Source: Desulfoscipio geothermicus
GTDB lineage: Bacteria; Bacillota; Desulfotomaculia; Desulfotomaculales; Desulfallaceae
Direction of reading: 5' to 3'
NCBI GenBank assembly: GCA_016841905.1
Contig: JAENYF010000008.1
Location: 1 to 64,000, forward strand
Length of the DNA stretch: 64,000 nt
Shown: positions 17,494 to 25,685 of the stretch, piece by piece
Numbering within the stretch: the stretch's first letter is position 1
Layout of the letters: every line of letters begins with the position of its first letter
Notes under the pieces: generated by a model
The model's database searches: none
What the model saw: only the letters and a program-made list of their open reading frames with translations
Told to the model about the DNA's origin: nothing
Program-made: the position numbers and the translations under genes

Positions 17494-18175
17494 AGCCGTC
17501 ATTTCCTTTGCGCTCATTACAAACTTGAATCCTGCCGTCGGCCATAAAAACAACCCGCTCTGCCAACCTGTTAACAAATGGGGCATCATGGCTGACCAAG
17601 ATCATGCCTCTACCCAACCTAGCAATTTTTTTTAAATAGTTTTCTAAAAGCTTTTTTCGATAAGCATCAAGTCCAATGGTGGGCTCATCAAGAATTAGAA
17701 ATTCTGGTTCATTGGCCAGCATGGCGGCTATTGCCAGGCGTTCTTTTTCCCCCTGGCTTAAATGCAAAGGAAAGTCATTCCGGTAGTCGGTTAATTCAAA
17801 ATAATCAAGGTAGAACTTAATTCTTTTCTGCACCGTTTCCGGATCACAACCCCGGTTGGTTAAACCGAAACCGATTTCCTCGGCCACGGTGCTGCAAAAA
17901 AGCAGCAGGTCCGGTTTTTGGAATACATAACCAATCCTGCTTCCAATTTCCGCCAGAGAATAATCCGTTAAAGGGCGCCCCGCCAGATAGATTTCTCCTT
18001 CAGTTGCCTTCAATATCCCGATCATCAGCTTGGTCAGAGTAGTTTTGCCACAGCCGTTAGGGCCGGTGATAGCCGTTATTTCTTCTTTCTCAAAATTTAA
18101 GTTTATCCCTGTCAGGGCAGGTTTCATTTTCCGGGGGTAAGAGAAGGTTACCTGCCTCAGTTCTAAATATGCCAC
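17483..18175 (-). CDS. ECF transporter ATP-binding protein (EcfA type)
   Basis: The product (230 aa) is a complete ABC ATPase: Walker A G-P-N-G-C-G-K-T-T, Q-loop V-F-Q-K-P-D, signature L-S-Q-G-E-K-E-R, Walker B L-I-L-D-E-P-T-I-G-L-D and the switch H in V-S-H-D. The Q-loop sequence F-Q-K-P-D is typical of the CbiO/EcfA group. Only one ATPase gene is present, so it probably works as a homodimer. GGGAGGAAAACC points to the GTG at 18175; an ATG at 18199 overlaps that site. Confidence 0.88.
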   Translation of the reverse strand: MAYLELRQVTFSYPRKMKPALTGINLNFEKEEITAITGPNGCGKTTLTKLMIGILKATEGEIYLAGRPLTDYSLAEIGSRIGYVFQKPDLLLFCSTVAEEIGFGLTNRGCDPETVQKRIKFYLDYFELTDYRNDFPLHLSQGEKERLAIAAMLANEPEFLILDEPTIGLDAYRKKLLENYLKKIARLGRGMILVSHDAPFVNRLAERVVFMADGRIQVCNERKGNDGYEA

Positions 18176-18258
18176 CGGTTTTCCTCCCTCCAGCACCATA
18201 GCCGGTCAGAATGCAACAGCCTCCAGCCTGTGTCATCTCTTTAATAAATTCACTTGCA

Positions 18259-18840
18259 TTAACTGCACTCATCCTCAGGTGTCTCCAAGTTCCGTTTGGG
18301 GAATTTCCTAAGCTGCTGCGCAATTTTAAAAGCAATGAGTCCGCCTAATCCGCCGGAAAGAGCGGCAGTACTTATACTTAATACTAAAGGAATTGCAGGT
18401 AGACGGTAGTAAACATAATTTACTATAGCAGTGCCGGCAATGTTACATAACACACCTGCCAGAAAAGCACAGGGCAAGCAGCAAACCCGGTGGCCAATAA
18501 GGAATAGTCCCAGGTCCGCAAGAATGCCCGGTGCAGTATAGCTCAGCAAGCTCAACACACCTTGCGAGCCGACCATGCCGGTAGCCGTCACCATGATGGC
18601 CTGAATAAAGCCAATTAAGGTCATCGTACCTCTTTTACCGGTAATTCCAAATCCCAAGACCAGCCACATCATATAGAAACCGCCCGCTAGAGCTCCCCCG
18701 GGAAATAAGAACGCTCCGGAAATAATATGAGCCAGGGGGGCTATTATTGGTTTGATAGCTATTCCCAGAGCGGACATCATAGCAATAATGATTAAATCAT
18801 AAATAGTAAATCTATCCAAAAATTTTTGCCAAAACCCCAC
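18259..18840 (-). CDS. ECF transporter substrate-specificity (S) component-like membrane protein
   Basis: The 193-aa hydrophobic protein has about six membrane spans and the Ala/Gly-rich character of S components (I-I-I-A-M-M-S-A-L-G-I-A, G-A-L-A-G-G-F-Y-M). It lies directly upstream of the ATPase and EcfT genes, the usual S-A-T order. The substrate cannot be read from the sequence; candidates are vitamins, metals or pterins. A Cys-rich patch (V-C-C-L-P-C) about two thirds along is unusual. The GTG start follows GGGGTGAAAA. Confidence 0.75.
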   Translation of the reverse strand: MGFWQKFLDRFTIYDLIIIAMMSALGIAIKPIIAPLAHIISGAFLFPGGALAGGFYMMWLVLGFGITGKRGTMTLIGFIQAIMVTATGMVGSQGVLSLLSYTAPGILADLGLFLIGHRVCCLPCAFLAGVLCNIAGTAIVNYVYYRLPAIPLVLSISTAALSGGLGGLIAFKIAQQLRKFPKRNLETPEDECS

Positions 18841-18855
18841 ACATTTTCACCCCGT

Positions 18856-19137
18856 TTACTCTTTGGTCAGCATGAAAAACTGCCCCGTATTGGGATCTTT
18901 ATAAACCGTACCCATCTTTTCATAAAGCTGGCCCTGCCCCTGGGTTTCGATCAAATCATTGCGAATATCTGTATTTTGGGTCACTTCCTGACCCTGCTCC
19001 AGATTAACCCGTTCACTCGTTAAGCCCAGGTCAACGTTCCAGTTAATGACCAAAGAAAGCATTAGACCACAAGCAAACACCAGCATGGCATCTACAATAT
19101 TGATCACACCCTCTAATGGATTAACATCTTCATGCAT
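18856..19137 (-). CDS. DUF2149-like membrane protein
   Basis: The protein (93 aa) opens with N-P-L-E-G-V-I-N-I-V-D-A-M-L-V-F-A-C-G-L, a single membrane helix with an acidic residue, followed by a soluble tail ending in a G-T-V-Y-K-D-P-x-T-G motif. This fits DUF2149, whose genes typically sit beside MotA/TolQ/ExbB genes and may play the ExbD part. The chosen ATG overlaps the end of the ExbB-like gene by 8 bp. The function of the family is not known to me. Confidence 0.7.
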   Translation of the reverse strand: MHEDVNPLEGVINIVDAMLVFACGLMLSLVINWNVDLGLTSERVNLEQGQEVTQNTDIRNDLIETQGQGQLYEKMGTVYKDPNTGQFFMLTKE

Positions 19138-19801
19138 CCTGAGTCTTCTGTTCCTCAATCCCCCGTTCACAAGCAATCACCTCCAACAAGCTTTCCAACA
19201 AAGCTTCAAGAGAACTCAGGTAATCATCATACCACCTTTTCCGCAGTTTGGAGATGGCAAAGGCTACACCGCCCGACGCCAGGCCGGCAACAGTAGCATC
19301 AAAGGCAGTAAGTAGAGAATCAGCCAGTGTTTTGGTATCACCCTGACCAAGAGCAATTAAGCCCGGTCCCAGTGGAATCAGTGTAGCCATTAATCCGAGC
19401 ATGGGACCCAGACGAGTCACCAGGTCAGTTCTGTTGGTTATTTTGATATAATGCAGTTCCTCACCGGCAAGCAGCCGGCGCGCCAAGGCCTGCAAGGAGG
19501 AGGCGGGCAAATTATTGTGTTTGATCAGTTCAACAAGAACCGCTTTTTGGCGCCGAAACAGGCAGCTCTGATTAATTTCATCCATGATTTCCCCGGCATC
19601 TTCTCTTTGAAAGGATTCAAGCAACTCCGGCACATTAATTTTTACCCTGCTTCGTCTTATTAAGGCTTCCGCCACTAGACCGCCCAGTTCGATCACTACC
19701 AGAGCCAGAAAAAGAAGCAAGATAGCAATAGTAGGTATTAATAAACCGGATGAAATAGTATGCATCGTATCTTTTAGCGGCATCAATATATCAATTGTCA
19801 A
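19130..19801 (-). CDS. MotA/TolQ/ExbB proton-channel family protein
   Basis: The 223-aa protein has three membrane spans (about residues 18-40, 120-145, 160-180) and the family region with T-R-L-G-P-M-L-G-L-M-A-T-L-I-P-L-G-P and the final helix F-D-A-T-V-A-G-L-A-S-G. Such proteins form proton-driven motors with an ExbD or MotB partner, here probably the DUF2149 protein. Energising outer-membrane uptake makes no sense if the cell lacks an outer membrane, so the motor must do something else. The TTG start follows GGGAGG and overlaps the upstream stop. Confidence 0.85.
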   Translation of the reverse strand: MTIDILMPLKDTMHTISSGLLIPTIAILLLFLALVVIELGGLVAEALIRRSRVKINVPELLESFQREDAGEIMDEINQSCLFRRQKAVLVELIKHNNLPASSLQALARRLLAGEELHYIKITNRTDLVTRLGPMLGLMATLIPLGPGLIALGQGDTKTLADSLLTAFDATVAGLASGGVAFAISKLRKRWYDDYLSSLEALLESLLEVIACERGIEEQKTQDA

Positions 19802-21078
19802 TTAGCTACCTCCCTTGCATATTCCATGTAGATTTTTCCTGATCCAAAAAGAAATAAGACCACAAATAATACAGCCGCATAAGTATCCAACGTGTTTTGC
19901 TTCTCTATCTGTTGCAAAGGCACGGCATCGGGCGACATCTCAAACACACGCCAGGGTTGATTTCCAGCCTGCTCAGGGGGGTTACCCTTGGCTTCTGAAA
20001 TTGCGTCACTGGTATCCTTATTTGCCAGATGCTGCCGGTTATCTTCAGCCGCCGGCGGCCCGCCAGGGTTTTCCGTTCCATCATTTTCATGAGAACCGAC
20101 TCCGGCGGAAGCAGTAATCTCCTGACCTTGACCATTCACAACGCAGGTGGCCGTTAAACCGCCTACAACAGTACTCACTGTAATGGTAGCCGTGCCCGGG
20201 CCGACAATTGTTACCTGGCCGGTTTTATCCACCGTAGCAACATCAGGATCGCTGGAACTCCAGATTACACTTTTGTCCGTAGCATCGTACGGGGCTACTG
20301 TGGCTGTCAACCGTACCGTACTGCCAACTTTCTGATTGATATTACTCTGGTCCAGTGTGATCTCCGCAGGCGGCATGCCCCCCAGCATTACTTCTATAGC
20401 ATGTACCCACTTGACAGACTGGGTCGCAGTTTTTGTATCGGGATCAGCCTGACCAAATAATAACCTGAACCTGGTCGAGGTATCATAAACACTAAAATCA
20501 GGTTCGGTTACATACCGCTGCCAATTGTCCTTGTACGCTATAATCGGATCAACCCGATACGCTCCATACACTGCCTCAGCTGTAGACGTACCTTTTTCAT
20601 AATCCCAACCTGCAGCCAGGTTGGGGTAATAAAACCGCGGTGTATCCAGAAGGTATGTTTTGTCCAAACACTGATACCATCCACTCTTAATATCGCTGGA
20701 ATAAAAATATAATTTTTGTACAGAATTGACATCGATACCGGCGTCCTCCAATAAATCGGTTAGTTTAACCCCGGTAGCCGCATCCACACACACTGCATTC
20801 ATGCTATCAATGAAATTGTAAGCCTGTTTTACCTGCGGCAATTTATCAAAGTCACTGAGGGTGTAGACCTTTTTCGTGTAGTAGGGCCCACCGAAATAGC
20901 CAACCTTGATCGTTAACGTGTCAGCCGGTACTCCTTGTACACCTGTGCCGCAGCCAGTGGTACTTGCTATTCCCAGCCCGGCAAAACCCAGTAGGCCAAG
21001 CAACACAATCAGCACCAGCATAAGGACGCCTGCTATCCATTGTCCGGGTTTAAAATAATTTAAACCTCTCAAATTCAT
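19798..21078 (-). CDS. Membrane-anchored surface protein with a molybdopterin-oxidoreductase-like domain and a Big_2 Ig-like domain
   Basis: The product (about 426 aa) has an N-terminal hydrophobic anchor, a domain of about 190 residues with R-F-Y-Y-P and L-L-F-G-Q motifs shared with four other proteins of the cluster, and a Big_2-type Ig-like domain (K-V-G-S-T-V-R-L-T-A-T-V-A-P, V-I-W-S-S-S-D-P-D-V-A-T-V, G-T-A-T-I-T-V). A Pro/Asp/Gly linker and a C-terminal membrane helix (about 400-420) complete it. Anchoring at both ends suggests it spans the wall beside the ExbB/DUF2149 pair, with whose gene it overlaps by 4 bp. Confidence 0.75.
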   Translation of the reverse strand: MNLRGLNYFKPGQWIAGVLMLVLIVLLGLLGFAGLGIASTTGCGTGVQGVPADTLTIKVGYFGGPYYTKKVYTLSDFDKLPQVKQAYNFIDSMNAVCVDAATGVKLTDLLEDAGIDVNSVQKLYFYSSDIKSGWYQCLDKTYLLDTPRFYYPNLAAGWDYEKGTSTAEAVYGAYRVDPIIAYKDNWQRYVTEPDFSVYDTSTRFRLLFGQADPDTKTATQSVKWVHAIEVMLGGMPPAEITLDQSNINQKVGSTVRLTATVAPYDATDKSVIWSSSDPDVATVDKTGQVTIVGPGTATITVSTVVGGLTATCVVNGQGQEITASAGVGSHENDGTENPGGPPAAEDNRQHLANKDTSDAISEAKGNPPEQAGNQPWRVFEMSPDAVPLQQIEKQNTLDTYAAVLFVVLFLFGSGKIYMEYAREVAN

Positions 21079-21105
21079 TGCTCCACACTCCACTTTGCCA
21101 AAATA

Positions 21106-22587
21106 CTACTGTAATCTTTCATACAAACGTAAAATCATAGATGCCGCCTCAGCCCTGGTAGTGTTTGATTTGGGAGCAAAAGTGTTATTACTCATTCCAT
21201 TAATTATTCCGCAGCTTACTGCAAGTGCTATATCTTGTCTTGCCCACAATGATATGTCACCTTTATCTATGAATTTGTCAATTGATTCACCAGTTATGGC
21301 ATGGGACAAATCTTTAGTGGATGCCTTTTTTAGGGCCCGGGTAATGATTACAGCTATTTGTTCTCTGGTTATGTTTTCATCCGGAGCAAAAGTAACATCA
21401 TTAATACCCATAACTAAACCTGAATTAACTGCCGCCGCAACATAGTCATGATACCACACGCCTGCAGGCACATCTTTAAAGGGCAGGACTATACCCTGAT
21501 TATTAATTTCAATATTCAATGCCTTAACCAGCCATTGAGTGAACTGAGCTCGGGTTATTTTCTCAGCAGGCTTAAATTTCGGTGCGGTTTTATCTATAAA
21601 ACCTTTATTTACCATAGTGTTGATAACATTTTTAGCCCAGTGGTTTTCCAGGTCAATAAAATGAATCACATTGTCTTCTATATTCTCATTACCGGGGGCA
21701 GACGTTTCTGTATGATATTGAAAAGTTTTTACCTCGCTGTCCAATTTGCCAAAACCAATTATTCTTGCTTTAATTGTTGTATTACCATTAACTGGTATCG
21801 GCTTATTCATCTCTTCCGGTCTAAAGCTGGGGTAGCTGATATTGAATATATGACTTCCATAAGTAGGTTCATTTCCGTCAAGGGTATAGTAAATCATGAC
21901 ATTATCTGAGATATCTTCCGATTTATTAAGTGTTACTTTGGTACCCGGGTCAACCAAACCGGGTGAGGGATCGGCAGATGGCGCTTCCCATTGCTGCAGT
22001 GGCCCTGTAGTTACTTCAATAACTCCGCTTTTTAACATTTCCTGAATCATGACACAGTCACCACCGGTCGGTTCATTCGGTGCACACTGGCCGAAGCATA
22101 ATCTTCCATTTGAATCATTCAAAGCAATTATCGTTTCCACCGCTACTTTTCCTTTTTCGCTGCGCAGGGGTGGCCATTCTACACAATCGCCCGGATTTTC
22201 ACCATCAGGAAAATAATACCTGGGCTCGTCGAGCAACTGTGCTCTGGTAAAATCCATATGCACAAACTTGCCACCTGAAGGCCTGAATATTAGCAAGGCG
22301 GCATCATCTTTTAAGCCCGCAACATCTAAAATGCTTTTAAGCGTCGGCCCGGTAAGATCCTTAAAAACTTTTAGGGACGGCCAGTGATTGTATCCTGAAT
22401 AAGAATAAGTTTTTTGCGGCAGAGCTTCTAAATCGGCCATAGTGAACTGCACCTCTTTCTTCACTCCGTCGCCTTTTACTGTTAACACCACCGTTTCTGC
22501 CGCGCTAGACACTTGCGGTGCAGCCATAATTAGTAATCCAGCTATAATACATAGCCCCACCAAGCCGGTAATAAATTTTTTAAGCAT
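21106..22587 (-). CDS. S-layer-homology surface protein with a molybdopterin-oxidoreductase-like domain
   Basis: The 493-aa protein has a signal peptide (A-A-P-Q-V-S-S-A-A-E). A domain with the paralogous motifs follows (V-K-G-D-G-V-K-K-E-V-Q-F-T, L-E-A-L-P, R-Y-Y-F-P-D, L-C-F-G-Q), then a chitobiase-C-like/Fn3 segment (I-Y-Y-T-L-D-G-N-E-P-T) and three SLH repeats at the C-terminus (about 320-490). SLH repeats attach the protein to wall polymers. The first 300 residues closely match the 33581-35233 protein. GAGGTGAAGATTA precedes the ATG. Confidence 0.85.
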   Translation of the reverse strand: MLKKFITGLVGLCIIAGLLIMAAPQVSSAAETVVLTVKGDGVKKEVQFTMADLEALPQKTYSYSGYNHWPSLKVFKDLTGPTLKSILDVAGLKDDAALLIFRPSGGKFVHMDFTRAQLLDEPRYYFPDGENPGDCVEWPPLRSEKGKVAVETIIALNDSNGRLCFGQCAPNEPTGGDCVMIQEMLKSGVIEVTTGPLQQWEAPSADPSPGLVDPGTKVTLNKSEDISDNVMIYYTLDGNEPTYGSHIFNISYPSFRPEEMNKPIPVNGNTTIKARIIGFGKLDSEVKTFQYHTETSAPGNENIEDNVIHFIDLENHWAKNVINTMVNKGFIDKTAPKFKPAEKITRAQFTQWLVKALNIEINNQGIVLPFKDVPAGVWYHDYVAAAVNSGLVMGINDVTFAPDENITREQIAVIITRALKKASTKDLSHAITGESIDKFIDKGDISLWARQDIALAVSCGIINGMSNNTFAPKSNTTRAEAASMILRLYERLQ

Positions 22588-22654
22588 TAATCTTCACCTC
22601 ATTAGCGTATTCACAAAGACCGGCAACATATGCCCCAACAACAAGAACAGCTAT

Positions 22655-23227
22655 TTACTGTAATTCCAGGCTCACCAACCAATTGGTAATGTGCTGCCCG
22701 GTTTTGTCGCTGCCCATAATCAGTTGTAAGCTTCCCTCTCCACCTGCTTTTGTTTTTAATGGCTTGCCGTAATCAGCATAAGCAATAAACACATTATCCG
22801 GCTTTAGAACTTCAGACATTTCCAGCACCTGGCTATAATAATCTACACCCCTGGTAATGACTTTGTTATATTTTTGGGTCAGGCCGGGATCAATGCTGTT
22901 CAAAATACTCAAAAGCGATGTACCGGTAAATTCGTGCTCACTGCTTTCAGCACTGTTGTTACCGGGATTATTACCACAACTGCCATCACAATTGGATTGA
23001 ACGACCATTTTCTTTTCTATGACCGGCAGTTTTTGAAGGTCGGCTATGGTAAAACTACCCAATGTTGTATCACCGGCTGTAATTACCAGCGTTCCTTCTT
23101 GCGGCCCGCGGTTATAATAATTTAGGAACAAGAAAACAACAACCACCAGTCCCAACAGCACAACTCCTAAAACAAACCATATGGGGGTCTTAATGCCTTT
23201 ACTCCCATCAACTTTGGTTTCATCCAT
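22655..23227 (-). CDS. Membrane-anchored small relative of the molybdopterin-like surface domain
   Basis: The 190-aa protein has a short acidic N-terminus, one membrane helix (about residues 15-36) and an extracellular domain with the family's start (F-T-I-A-D-L-Q-K-L-P) and fold pattern (G-T-S-L-L-S-I-L-N). A Cys/Asn/Gly loop (C-D-G-S-C-G-N-N-P-G) is inserted, and the FGQ motif is replaced by L-I-M-G-S-D. It therefore looks like a divergent membrane-bound member of the paralogous set. TGGAGGCAATAAA precedes the ATG. The function is unknown. Confidence 0.65.
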   Translation of the reverse strand: MDETKVDGSKGIKTPIWFVLGVVLLGLVVVVFLFLNYYNRGPQEGTLVITAGDTTLGSFTIADLQKLPVIEKKMVVQSNCDGSCGNNPGNNSAESSEHEFTGTSLLSILNSIDPGLTQKYNKVITRGVDYYSQVLEMSEVLKPDNVFIAYADYGKPLKTKAGGEGSLQLIMGSDKTGQHITNWLVSLELQ

Positions 23228-23323
23228 TTTATTGCCTCCAGGATTATCTACTATCAGCCTGTAAATTCCATCCTTGAAAATCTAAGATCTACCGGCTGAA
23301 AAGGTTAAATATAATTAAGCTAA

Positions 23324-23353
23324 GGTTCGGGAGGAGATAACTCCTTCCGAACC
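23324..23353 (-). terminator. Strong hairpin after the phosphatase gene
   Basis: GGTTCGG-AGGAG and CTCCT-CCGAACC pair through 12 bp with one mismatch around ATAA. On the minus strand it lies 18 bp after the phosphatase stop but is followed by only a weak T-run, so it may be a partial terminator or an RNA-end stabiliser inside the cluster. Confidence 0.55.
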
Positions 23354-23371
23354 CAAAACCTATTTAATTTA

Positions 23372-25108
23372 TTAATTATTAGAGGTAATATCAAAACTAA
23401 ATTTCTGATAAGGCTCATCAATAGGTACATTAGCCTCGTCAAAAACATAGACGTCAACATAAATTTTACTGCCGACCGAAATGCTATCAGGCAAGGTAAA
23501 ATCAGCGTAGACATCAGCTCCAGCCTTGGGAATATCAAGCTTTAGACTGGATATTCCCAAGGATTCGCCGCCACAGTCCGCCGCAGCGTCGTTTCCACTG
23601 CGCAGCTGGAACACAGTCACAGCTTTTTGCTGCGTGCTGGTATTATTATTAAGGTGGGCCTGCAGGCGGCAATATCCCTGCGCAGAAACGGAAGTTATCT
23701 CTTGATACGAGCTGTTTAGAAGCTTGGCACTGCTTACTGTTACTTGTGCGGTCATACTGCTGCCTTTATTGATCTTATACTCATCCACAACATTGCCTTC
23801 CGCATCCCTGGTAGTCATCGTTAAAACATCGCCGTCAATGTTTAATAATGTATAACAATTCATATTAGTTAATACTTTGGCGATGTAATCGTACTGTTCA
23901 GGATTAATGTAAAACTTGTTACCCGCATTGCCCATTAAGTAAGTAATCCCATCCGTTGGGTTTTCCTGGATTTGGCCTTCATACATAGGATAGGTGCGCA
24001 TATACATATGCTGGTGCCCAACAAGTGCCATATCCACTCCGTTACTTTCCAGTACCGGCACCCAGCATTGCCTTAAAATCTCAGCCTGTGCATCGTCTCT
24101 ACCGCTATAGGCCGTATAAGGAGGTACATGGAACATAACAAATTTCCACTTTTTGCTGCTGTTTTGCAGATCACTTTCCAGCCATCTAATACCGGCCTGG
24201 TAAGCATCGCCTTCACTGCCCATCAAGCTGCTGTCCAACACAACAAAATGGGCATTGCCATAATCAAAAGAATAGTGTCGTTCTTCATATCCTGCCGGTC
24301 CGTTTTGGGGTAAAGCAAAATATTTAAAAAACAGGTCCGAATCGCTACTTTCATGATTACCTGCGACAGGCATTAATGGAATCTGCTCAAAAATACCGGC
24401 TGTCGCACTAAATAACTCCGACCAATGTTCCTGGTTGCTTGCATCATCAACTATATCACCAGCTTGCAATGCAAATTTTATATCTGGATAAATTGCGCGG
24501 GCTTGCGCCAAAAGCTGTTGCCAGACACCGGCGCTGGCATCGTTATAGCCGGCATGCACGTCACCCATAAACATAAAAGTAAAATTATTCGTTTCAGTCG
24601 CTGTGGTAAAAGTAGCCGGTTCACTCCAGCGGCCGTTCGTACCAACGCGGTAGACATAGGTAGTACCCGGCTGTAAATTATTCAGCTCCACCTCAAAGTG
24701 GTTATAACCTGCATATAACTCGGTGCAAACAGCGTCTTTCTCCAACGCGCCGCTAAAGTCGGCTGAATAGGCATCTTCCTGCATATATTGAATTTTTCCG
24801 CCAGCCATGCCATATCCTCCCCAGGACACAGTCTGTGTCGTCTGGGGGTTAGCAGTCCAGGTCAGGACAAGCTGGTCAGGCTGGACATAAACTTGTGAGG
24901 CAACGGTTGGGGATGTTTGCAGTGCTTCATCACAACTTGCACCAGCACCGTATACCTGCGAGGCAACAGTTGGGACAACCTGCGAACCGGGGTTCGGCTG
25001 GACAGGAGTTTGACCAGCTAACCCCTGTCCAGTTAAAACTAAGCCGGCTACAAGCATAAAAACCAATAACACGCCCAGCTTTTTCAGCCGGACATTTTTC
25101 TTAGCCAT
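23372..25108 (-). CDS. Secreted purple-acid-phosphatase-like metallophosphoesterase with a shared C-terminal module
   Basis: The protein (578 aa) has a signal peptide, an N-terminal Fn3-like domain as in purple acid phosphatases (L-x-W-T-A-N-P-Q-T-T-Q-T-V-S-W-G, Y-R-V-G), and a calcineurin-type domain with all metal motifs: G-D-V-H, G-D-I-V-D-D, G-N-H-E, H-V-P-P-Y and G-H-Q-H. Its last 120 or so residues are the module also found in the proteins at 25169, 27234 and 33581. The N-terminus contains a duplicated P-T-V-A-S-Q-V-Y. AAAGGAGAAGACT selects the ATG at 25108. It should hydrolyse phosphoesters outside the cell. Confidence 0.85.
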   Translation of the reverse strand: MAKKNVRLKKLGVLLVFMLVAGLVLTGQGLAGQTPVQPNPGSQVVPTVASQVYGAGASCDEALQTSPTVASQVYVQPDQLVLTWTANPQTTQTVSWGGYGMAGGKIQYMQEDAYSADFSGALEKDAVCTELYAGYNHFEVELNNLQPGTTYVYRVGTNGRWSEPATFTTATETNNFTFMFMGDVHAGYNDASAGVWQQLLAQARAIYPDIKFALQAGDIVDDASNQEHWSELFSATAGIFEQIPLMPVAGNHESSDSDLFFKYFALPQNGPAGYEERHYSFDYGNAHFVVLDSSLMGSEGDAYQAGIRWLESDLQNSSKKWKFVMFHVPPYTAYSGRDDAQAEILRQCWVPVLESNGVDMALVGHQHMYMRTYPMYEGQIQENPTDGITYLMGNAGNKFYINPEQYDYIAKVLTNMNCYTLLNIDGDVLTMTTRDAEGNVVDEYKINKGSSMTAQVTVSSAKLLNSSYQEITSVSAQGYCRLQAHLNNNTSTQQKAVTVFQLRSGNDAAADCGGESLGISSLKLDIPKAGADVYADFTLPDSISVGSKIYVDVYVFDEANVPIDEPYQKFSFDITSNN

Positions 25109-25168
25109 AGTCTTCTCCTTTCTCACTTCTCACTACTCCGAAAGGGCAAACCGATTAGTTTTTGTATT

Positions 25169-25645
25169 TTACGGTGCTACTTTAAAACTAGTGTTATGGT
25201 GGGAATTAGCCAGCGGTTGCTGGTCATTCCATCCGTCCCAGACAAAAACATCAACATACACTGTTCCGCTCAAGCCATCTGGCAAAACATAATCTGTCGT
25301 GACAGCTGAGCCCGTTACGGGAATACCGGATGATACTGCTACACAGTTCAGTACCTTACCACCGCTATCGGCCGTCGCTGCATTGCCGTTCCTTACTTGA
25401 ACAATTACTAATCCATCAGTTATCGCCTGACCGTTATTGTCTATTTGGGCCTGAATACGATATCCGCATTGCTTAGCTACGGTTTGTATCTCTTGATTGT
25501 TTAAGGGATTAATTATCCTGACACTGCTAATGCTAAATTCGTTAATAGGCTCTGCCGAAGCTGTTGCTGCAGCAGTGATATTTGCCATCACTAACACCAT
25601 GGCAAGCGTAAACATGAGCATCCTTCTTGCCATATTATTAATCAA
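25169..25645 (-). CDS. Secreted protein consisting of the shared C-terminal module
   Basis: After a signal peptide the roughly 158-aa product is almost entirely one copy of the 115-residue module shared across the cluster: I-S-S-V-R-I-I-N, G-Y-R-I-Q-A-Q-I, L-V-I-V-Q-V-R-N-G, and the hallmark Y-V-D-V-F-V-W-D-G-W. That it exists alone shows the module folds on its own. GGAGGGGG fits the TTG at 25645 best; the ATG at 25633 is possible. The function is unknown. Confidence 0.65.
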   Translation of the reverse strand: MINNMARRMLMFTLAMVLVMANITAAATASAEPINEFSISSVRIINPLNNQEIQTVAKQCGYRIQAQIDNNGQAITDGLVIVQVRNGNAATADSGGKVLNCVAVSSGIPVTGSAVTTDYVLPDGLSGTVYVDVFVWDGWNDQQPLANSHHNTSFKVAP

Positions 25646-25685
25646 GTGCACCCCCTCCTTTTCATCATTGCATATACAATATTTG

